Made by a program: the position numbers and the translations under genes
DNA from: an uncultured Gammaproteobacteria bacterium
GTDB lineage: Bacteria; Pseudomonadota; Gammaproteobacteria; GCA-001735895
Assembly: GCA_937980285.1 (NCBI GenBank)
Contig: CALJQI010000291.1
Coordinates: 1 to 5,850, forward strand
Length of the DNA: 5,850 nucleotides
Direction: 5' to 3'
The notes under the pieces: generated by a model
Databases searched by the model: none
Seen by the model: the letters and a program-made list of their open reading frames with translations, nothing else
Told to the model about the DNA's origin: nothing
Part shown: piece by piece, positions 1-4,166 of the stretch
Layout of the letters: the number at the start of each line of letters is the position of its first letter
Position numbering within the stretch: position 1 is the stretch's first letter

Positions 1-212
1 GCGCAGCAGGTCAGGTAATAAAGATAAAACAGCAGGAAAGAATCGGTTGCGAAATGGCCCAGCCCGATAACGGGTTTTTCCGGGGAAAGGTCGAAGCCGA
101 AGAAGGCGCCTATCTGCTCGTTGTAGCCATACCAGACGAAGCTGCACAGGCCGGCATAGACGACGACTGAAAGAAAAAACAATTTGGGTCTGGGAAAAAA
201 CGATTCAAACAT
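1..212 (-). CDS. sbmA: SbmA/BacA-family peptide antibiotic transporter, N-terminal fragment
   Basis: This is the 5' end of a gene that continues past the left edge; 70 complete codons are visible. The translation starts MFESFFPRPKLFFLS, very close to the start of E. coli SbmA (MFKSFFPKPGTFFLS, from memory), and the resemblance continues at residues 58-67 (SFLLFYLYYL, like DFLIFYAYYI in SbmA). Residues 11-30 are hydrophobic and aromatic and form the first likely membrane segment; a second begins near residue 58. SbmA/BacA proteins are inner-membrane, proton-driven importers of peptides such as microcins and proline-rich antimicrobial peptides; that function is known from the family and inferred here. 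The ATG at 212-210 lies 74 nt after the hemH stop on the same strand, so read-through from hemH is possible. A TATAAA at 264-259 (minus strand) could be a -10 element but has no good -35. No clear Shine-Dalgarno sequence is seen. The rest of the protein is outside the window. Confidence 0.85.
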   Translation of the reverse strand, partial: MFESFFPRPKLFFLSVVVYAGLCSFVWYGYNEQIGAFFGFDLSPEKPVIGLGHFATDSFLLFYLYYLTCC

Positions 213-286
213 GATTCAAGGCTCTGTTTTGTTGTCGGCCGCAGATGCGCCCAAAGAGTTTATAGATCCCGCTGGTCGATAATAAT

Positions 287-1273
287 TCAATCCGCTGCCG
301 ATGTATCTTCGCCGGCCAGGTAAGGCGCCACCAGTTGACGCATCATTTCGAGGTGGGCCTCGCGCTCGTTGAGCGCGTGGATATAACTGAAATCCTCGCC
401 GCCGAGCGCGACGAACTCGTTACGGTACTCGACCTCGATCTCGTCCAGGGTTTCGAGGCAGTCGGCGGAAAACCCGGGGCAGATCACGTCCACCGCCTTG
501 ACGCCGCGATCGACCAGTTTATGCAGTACATCCGAGGTGTAGGGCTGGATCCAGGTCTGCTTGCCGAAACGCGACTGGTAACCGATCGACCAGTCGGACT
601 CCGCCAGCTCGAGTTTGGCCGCCAGCAGCTTTGCCGTGGTCTCACATTGCGACTGGTAGGGATCGCCGCGGTCGACGTTGGCCTGCGGCAGGCCGTGAAA
701 AGACATCAGCAGGTGCCGCTGTCCCTGCCGCTGCCAGTGCTCGCGCACGGATTCGGTGAGCGCGTCGATGTAAGCCGGATGATCCGGGTAGTAGCCGATG
801 AACTCGATTTCCGGTTTCCAGTCCATCCGGCCGAGAGTGGTGACCAGGTGTTTATAGCTGGTGGCGGTGGTGGTCACCGAGTACTGCGGATACAGCGGCA
901 GTACCACCAGCTTTTCGATACCCGCCTCGCGCAGCAGGCGCAATACCGACGGGTAGGAAGGATTACCGTAGCGCATCGCCAGCTCGACCTGGGCCTGCGG
1001 CAGCAGTTTTTGCTGTAGCGCGTCGCGCTGGCGGTTGGAGTAAGCCAGCAGGGGTGAACCGTCTTCACCCCAGATGCGGCTATAGGCCTGCAGGGTCTTG
1101 CCGCTGCGAAACGGCAGGATGACGCCGTGCAGCAGCGGCAGCCAGAACACGGGCGGCAGCCTGACTACCAGCGGGTCGGACAGGAATTCGCGCAGAAATC
1201 GTTTTACCGAGGTGCGCGCCAGGGTGTCGGGCGTACCCAGGTTGGTCAGCAGTACCGCGGTTCTGGCGGACAT
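287..1273 (-). CDS. hemH: Ferrochelatase (protoheme ferro-lyase)
   Basis: A complete 328-aa protein, the usual length for bacterial ferrochelatases, which insert Fe2+ into protoporphyrin IX in the last step of protoheme synthesis. The start MSARTAVLLTNLGTPD is the typical family N-terminus and fixes the ATG at 1273-1271. Conserved features in order: LTNLGTP (residues 9-15), the YGNPS motif (102-106), LPLYPQYS near 125-132, the SFHGLP motif (191-196) with the likely catalytic His193, the C-terminal domain segment YQSRFGKQTWIQP (232-244), and CPGFSADCLETLDEI (265-279) with the likely catalytic Glu274. It ends in TGA (289-287) with no terminator after it; sbmA follows 74 nt downstream on the same strand. 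No purine-rich Shine-Dalgarno sequence precedes the ATG. Instead, a hairpin with a U-run sits 17 nt upstream (1290-1317), so expression may be attenuated. The minus-strand promoter must lie in the AT-rich gap. No cysteine cluster for a [2Fe-2S] site is obvious at the C-terminus. The identification is secure. Confidence 0.97.
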   Translation of the reverse strand: MSARTAVLLTNLGTPDTLARTSVKRFLREFLSDPLVVRLPPVFWLPLLHGVILPFRSGKTLQAYSRIWGEDGSPLLAYSNRQRDALQQKLLPQAQVELAMRYGNPSYPSVLRLLREAGIEKLVVLPLYPQYSVTTTATSYKHLVTTLGRMDWKPEIEFIGYYPDHPAYIDALTESVREHWQRQGQRHLLMSFHGLPQANVDRGDPYQSQCETTAKLLAAKLELAESDWSIGYQSRFGKQTWIQPYTSDVLHKLVDRGVKAVDVICPGFSADCLETLDEIEVEYRNEFVALGGEDFSYIHALNEREAHLEMMRQLVAPYLAGEDTSAAD

Positions 1274-1289
1274 GGGTTTGGCTCGGGAG

Positions 1290-1317
1290 AAAAAACGCGG
1301 CCAGTTTAATCGCCGCG
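1290..1317 (-). terminator. Intrinsic-terminator-like hairpin in the hemH leader
   Basis: Read on the minus strand, CGCGGC (1317-1312) and GCCGCG (1301-1296) form a perfect 6-bp GC stem around a 10-nt loop, followed at once by six T (1295-1290). This is the layout of a Rho-independent terminator. It ends only 17 nt before the hemH ATG, so it cannot simply close an upstream gene unless hemH is transcribed from almost no leader. It may be a leader attenuator, or it may end antisense transcripts coming out of the AT-rich gap. The stem is short and the loop large, so strength is uncertain. On the plus strand there is no T-run after the hairpin, so it would work only towards hemH. Confidence 0.45.
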
Positions 1318-1340
1318 CCAGCTGTTGTCACTGGATATGC

Positions 1341-1364
1341 CGCGGTGAAATATTTTCACTCGCG
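1341..1364. repeat. Imperfect palindrome upstream of hemH (possible operator or leader hairpin)
   Basis: The left arm CGCGGTGAAA (1341-1350) and right arm TTTCACTCGCG (1354-1364) are complementary over 10 bp with one extra T (1360) and a 3-nt centre TAT. The 7-mer CGCGGTG also occurs as a direct repeat at 1341-1347 and 1361-1367. As DNA this could be an operator for a dimeric regulator; as RNA from the minus strand it makes a stem with one bulged A and a tight loop, 23 nt upstream of the terminator-like hairpin. I do not recognise it as a Fur box or another named operator. Confidence 0.4.
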
Positions 1365-1508
1365 GTGCTAATTGCTTGAATTAATTTAAAAATAATTATC
1401 GATAAATAAAATTATTCAAAAAATTAATCGAGAGCCCTTGACAGAGTGAAGATATTCACATGAGAGAAAGGCGTCAATACTCTGACCCTCAATTTGTTCG
1501 CGAATTGC

Positions 1509-1523
1509 GATCAAGTTTTGATC
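1509..1523. repeat. Palindrome with two GATC (Dam-type) sites
   Basis: GATCAA (1509-1514) and TTGATC (1518-1523) are exact inverted copies around a 3-nt centre GTT. The right half is part of a second palindrome, TTGATCAA (1518-1525). The two GATC sites are 11 bp apart, about one helical turn. It sits about 120 bp from the perfect DnaA boxes. It has the spacing of a protein-binding site but does not match the FNR half-site orientation, and I do not assign a regulator. Confidence 0.35.
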
Positions 1524-1629
1524 AACGCTTGTAAGTAATTGAATTAAAAGAAGAAAAAAATTCGATGAAAAAATGAACAATTTAATCGATTGCCAGTAAA
1601 AATGCGGCTTGCAGCGCTTTGTATGCATT

Positions 1630-1638
1630 TCATGCACA
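1630..1638 (+). promoter_or_regulatory. Near-consensus DnaA box
   Basis: TCATGCACA differs from the relaxed consensus TTATNCACA only at position 2. It has the same orientation as the perfect box that starts 12 bp downstream, giving three boxes within 35 bp. On its own it would be weak evidence; its spacing next to two perfect boxes makes it worth recording. Confidence 0.4.
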
Positions 1639-1641
1639 GAC

Positions 1642-1650
1642 TTATCCACA
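1642..1650 (+). promoter_or_regulatory. DnaA box, perfect consensus
   Basis: TTATCCACA matches the high-affinity DnaA box of bacterial origins at all nine positions. It forms an inverted pair with the box at 1656-1664. By chance a given 9-mer is expected about once per 130 kb counting both strands, so two perfect copies within 23 bp are unlikely to be accidental. Confidence 0.75.
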
Positions 1651-1655
1651 GAAAA

Positions 1656-1664
1656 TGTGGATAA
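1656..1664 (-). promoter_or_regulatory. DnaA box, perfect consensus, inverted partner
   Basis: TGTGGATAA is the exact reverse complement of TTATCCACA. It lies 5 bp (GAAAA) after the first perfect box and faces it. Together they make a 9-bp-arm inverted repeat at 1642-1664. As RNA this would be a hairpin, but no U-run follows on the plus strand, so DnaA binding is a better reading than termination. The pair lies 85 bp before the earliest possible priA start. Confidence 0.75.
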
Positions 1665-1787
1665 ATCCATTTGTTTCCATTTCTTAATAATTTAGCAAAT
1701 AAATACTCGAAACTACATTAACAAGATTCGCTAAGTGAAAAGTGGATTTTGCGTATTTATGCGGCGAGCATGGCCGGTAATTCAAGT

Positions 1788-4013
1788 ATGATTCAGCTTT
1801 CTGTTCGAGTTATCCGCGTGCCAGCACCCCGTTTCGCCCGATTCGCCATCGCACTGCCGCTTTACCGTGTGTTCGAATACGCGTTGCCGGACGAACAGCC
1901 AGTGGTCCCGGGCACGCGCTACCGCCTGCCATTTACCAGCGGTACCCGTACCGGGATTTTGCTCGAAAGCAGTAACGCCAGCGACTACGAGCCCGCAAAA
2001 ATAAAGCCGGTAAAGGAACGAATCGATCAACAGCCGGTGCTCGATGCGCACATGCTGGCGCTGGCGCGCTGGATGTCTGACTACTACCTGCAGCCGATAG
2101 GCGAGGTGGTTTTCCAGTGCCTGCCGGGATATCTGCGCGGCGCCCGCGAATCGGTTTCGACACGGGTAAAGTGCTGGCGGCTGGTATCGGCCGATGCCGA
2201 GACGATCGAAAACCTGCGCAGCCGTTCACCGCGGCAGTTCGAAATCTGCCAGGCGCTGCTGACGCGTCCGGCCGGCTTGAACGCGCAGGAGCTCAGGCAG
2301 ATCAATCCCAACTGGAGCCCCGTGGTCAAGGCGCTGGAACAGAAGCAGATTCTGAGTTGGGAGTGGATGGCGCGTCGCGATGACCCGCCGCAGGATGCCT
2401 GCCTTCCCGATCTGAGCGCCGAGCAGCAGGGCGTGCTCGGCGAGATCGAACCGCGGCTGCAGGGCTTTGCAGTGCATCTGCTCGACGGCATAACCGGTAG
2501 CGGCAAAACCGAGATCTACCTGCGCATGATCCAGTCGCGTCTCGATGCGGGCCTGCAGGTTATTTACCTGGTTCCCGAAATCGGCCTCACCAACCAGTTG
2601 ATCGAACGCGTTGAGCAGCGCTACGGCAATTGCTTCGCGATCTCGCATTCGGGGCTGACCGAGCTGCAGCGCTACCGGGCCTGGGAGCGATTTCGCCGCG
2701 CCGAGGTCAGTATCATGCTGGGAACCCGCTCCAGCCTGTTTTCGCGGTCTGATGCGCTGGGTCTGATCATCATCGACGAAGAGCACGATTCGTCCTATCG
2801 ACAGGAGGACGGCATTCGTTACCACGCGCGCGACGTCGCCATCAAGCGCGCGCAAATGCTCGATATCCCGATCGTGCTGGGATCGGCGACGCCGTCGCTG
2901 GAAAGCCTCAGGAATCGCACGCGCGATTGCTGGCATAGTTATCGCCTCGAACAGCGCCCGACCGGCTTCGCGCCGCCGCGGCTGGAATTGATCGACGTGC
3001 GTAATAGCCGCCTGGATTGCGGCTGCAGCGCCGCGACTTTCGCCCGCGTCGAAAAGCATCTGGCGGCATCCGGACAGGTGTTGATGTACCTCAACCGCCG
3101 CGGTTTCGCACCCATCGTCATGTGTCACGAATGCGGCTGGCAGGCCCAGTGCGAGCATTGCGATGCTCGCCTGACCCTGCACCAGTCGTTGCACAGCCTG
3201 CTATGCCACCACTGCGGTTTTAGCCAGGGCGTGCCCGAAGCCTGCCCGCAATGCGGGCACGGCGAGGTCAAACATTATGGCATCGGCACCGAACAGCTCG
3301 AGCAGGGATTGAAGCAGCGCTACCCGAAAACGCCGATACTGCGCATCGATCGCGACGTGATCGCGTCGCGCGAGGCGCTGAAATCCAGATTGCAGCAGTT
3401 GCAAGGCGGTGAGCCCTGTATCCTGATCGGCACCCAGATGATCGCCAAGGGTCACGACTACCCGGCTATTACGCTGAGCGTGGTGCTCGACGCCGACCAG
3501 GCGCTGTTCAGCGCCTCGTATCGCGCCAGCGAACGCCTGGCGCAAACCCTGTTCCAGGTCTCGGGGCGCTCCGGTCGCGGCGATCGCGAGGGCGAGGCGG
3601 TGGTGCAAACCCGTTTTCCCGATCACCCGCTGATGCAGGCGCTGCTGCGCAAGGATTATCGCAGCATCGCCGCGGACCTGCTGCAGGAGCGCCAGAGCTA
3701 CGGCTTCCCGCCCTTTGCACGGGTTGTCATGTTTCGCGCCGATGCGCTCGAGCTCGAGGTGGCGCTGGATATTCTCGAACAGATCAAAGCTCGGCTGCAA
3801 GGCGTTCAGCAGTTCGACTCTATCGCCTGTATCGGGCCGATGCCGGCATTGATGACCCGACGCATCGGCCGCTTTCGCGCGCAGCTTTGCCTGATGTCGC
3901 AGGATTTTAAAGTTCTGCGCTCGGTTCTCAGGCGAGCGATGCCGGCTATCGAGGAGTTGCCGGGTAGCGCGCGCTGCAGCTGGAGTATCGATGTCGATGC
4001 CCACGACCTCTAG
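1788..4013 (+). CDS. priA: Primosomal replication restart helicase PriA
   Basis: A superfamily 2 3'-to-5' DNA helicase that recognises stalled forks and starts primosome assembly for replication restart. From the ATG at 1788 it has 741 aa. Motifs: N-terminal DNA-binding domain with FAIALPLYRVFEY near 19-31; Walker A GITGSGKT (234-241); Walker B DEEHD (330-334); SATPS (366-370); eight zinc cysteines in four pairs (446/449, 455/458, 473/476, 486/489) between the helicase lobes; GTQMIAKGHD (548-557); QVSGRSGR (590-597); and a C-terminal end SIDVD. No motif is missing. The start is uncertain: in-frame options are TTG 1749 (754 aa), ATG 1770 (747 aa), ATG 1788 (741 aa) and GTG 1818 (731 aa). GTG 1818 gives MPAPRFARF and a length nearest to E. 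coli PriA (732 aa), but none of the sites has a good Shine-Dalgarno sequence. DnaA boxes lie just upstream, and argS follows 153 nt downstream. Confidence 0.96.
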   Translation: MIQLSVRVIRVPAPRFARFAIALPLYRVFEYALPDEQPVVPGTRYRLPFTSGTRTGILLESSNASDYEPAKIKPVKERIDQQPVLDAHMLALARWMSDYYLQPIGEVVFQCLPGYLRGARESVSTRVKCWRLVSADAETIENLRSRSPRQFEICQALLTRPAGLNAQELRQINPNWSPVVKALEQKQILSWEWMARRDDPPQDACLPDLSAEQQGVLGEIEPRLQGFAVHLLDGITGSGKTEIYLRMIQSRLDAGLQVIYLVPEIGLTNQLIERVEQRYGNCFAISHSGLTELQRYRAWERFRRAEVSIMLGTRSSLFSRSDALGLIIIDEEHDSSYRQEDGIRYHARDVAIKRAQMLDIPIVLGSATPSLESLRNRTRDCWHSYRLEQRPTGFAPPRLELIDVRNSRLDCGCSAATFARVEKHLAASGQVLMYLNRRGFAPIVMCHECGWQAQCEHCDARLTLHQSLHSLLCHHCGFSQGVPEACPQCGHGEVKHYGIGTEQLEQGLKQRYPKTPILRIDRDVIASREALKSRLQQLQGGEPCILIGTQMIAKGHDYPAITLSVVLDADQALFSASYRASERLAQTLFQVSGRSGRGDREGEAVVQTRFPDHPLMQALLRKDYRSIAADLLQERQSYGFPPFARVVMFRADALELEVALDILEQIKARLQGVQQFDSIACIGPMPALMTRRIGRFRAQLCLMSQDFKVLRSVLRRAMPAIEELPGSARCSWSIDVDAHDL

Positions 4014-4166
4014 TGTCACCATAAAGCCGAGTCATGCCGTGGCCGGCGGTACGACAGAAAAATAGTTACGATAGCTGGCTTTAGGGCAAAAGATGAGTAG
4101 CCCGGGCTGACCGCCTCGGGTAAAATCTGCCGTTTGATTTTCCCACCCGGGTGCGGGTCTTAGTCC
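4014..4166 (+). other. priA-argS gap with two GC-rich hairpins
   Basis: No gene is visible. CCCGGGC (4101-4107) can pair with GCC (4113-4115) and CGGG (4117-4120), giving a 7-bp stem with one bulged T and a 5-nt loop; it is followed by TAAAAT (4121-4126) rather than a T-run, so it is not a standard terminator. TAAAAT resembles a -10 element but has no matching -35. A 10-bp palindrome CACCCGGGTG (4144-4153), with partly matching flanks, lies 13 nt before the argS start codon and could fold over its ribosome-binding region. Whether argS is co-transcribed with priA or has its own promoter is not settled by the sequence. Confidence 0.3.

Larger units (their letters stand above)
1378..1747. other. 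AT-rich divergent intergenic region with DnaA boxes; candidate replication origin or DnaA-controlled region
   Basis: About 370 bp between hemH and priA carry no credible gene. Hand counts give about 18% GC for 1381-1440, about 23% for 1541-1600 and about 25% for 1681-1740, in sharp contrast to the GC-rich genes on both sides. It contains two perfect DnaA boxes (1642-1650 and 1656-1664), near-matches at 1412-1420, 1452-1460 and 1630-1638, a palindrome with two GATC sites (1509-1523), and smaller palindromes TTATCGATAA (1396-1405), TTCGCGAA (1497-1504), AATCGATT (1584-1591) and a TGCAT/ATGCA pair (1624-1636). Clustered DnaA boxes next to easily melted DNA are the known layout of bacterial origins, and the genes on each side point away from it. 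It could instead be a promoter region regulated by DnaA. I find no convincing sigma-70 promoter pair, although promoters for hemH and priA must lie here or close by. Confidence 0.5.

Noticed and set aside
335..1018. A 227-codon plus-strand open frame antisense to hemH
   Set aside because: It lies wholly inside a clear ferrochelatase gene and its translation matches no family I know; it is a shadow of GC-rich codon use.
1438..1443. Perfect TTGACA, a possible -35 element for priA
   Set aside because: No -10-like hexamer is found 16-18 bp downstream (the position reads TGAGAG), and it is over 300 bp from priA.
1509..1525. FNR or IHF binding site
   Set aside because: The half-sites are in the wrong order for FNR (ATCAA then TTGAT), and the IHF consensus fails at several fixed positions.
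1642..1664. Reading the inverted DnaA boxes as a transcription terminator
   Set aside because: The stem is AT-rich and no T-run follows on the plus strand, so the DnaA-box match explains it better.
1416..1670. An 84-codon minus-strand open frame in the AT-rich gap
   Set aside because: It lies entirely in low-GC DNA, has no recognisable domain, and its first codons read through the inverted DnaA boxes. Its composition is unlike the neighbouring genes.
2226..4022. Long minus-strand open frames (322 and 273 codons) opposite priA
   Set aside because: PriA motifs run without a break on the plus strand through this stretch. The antisense frames are open because of GC-rich third positions.
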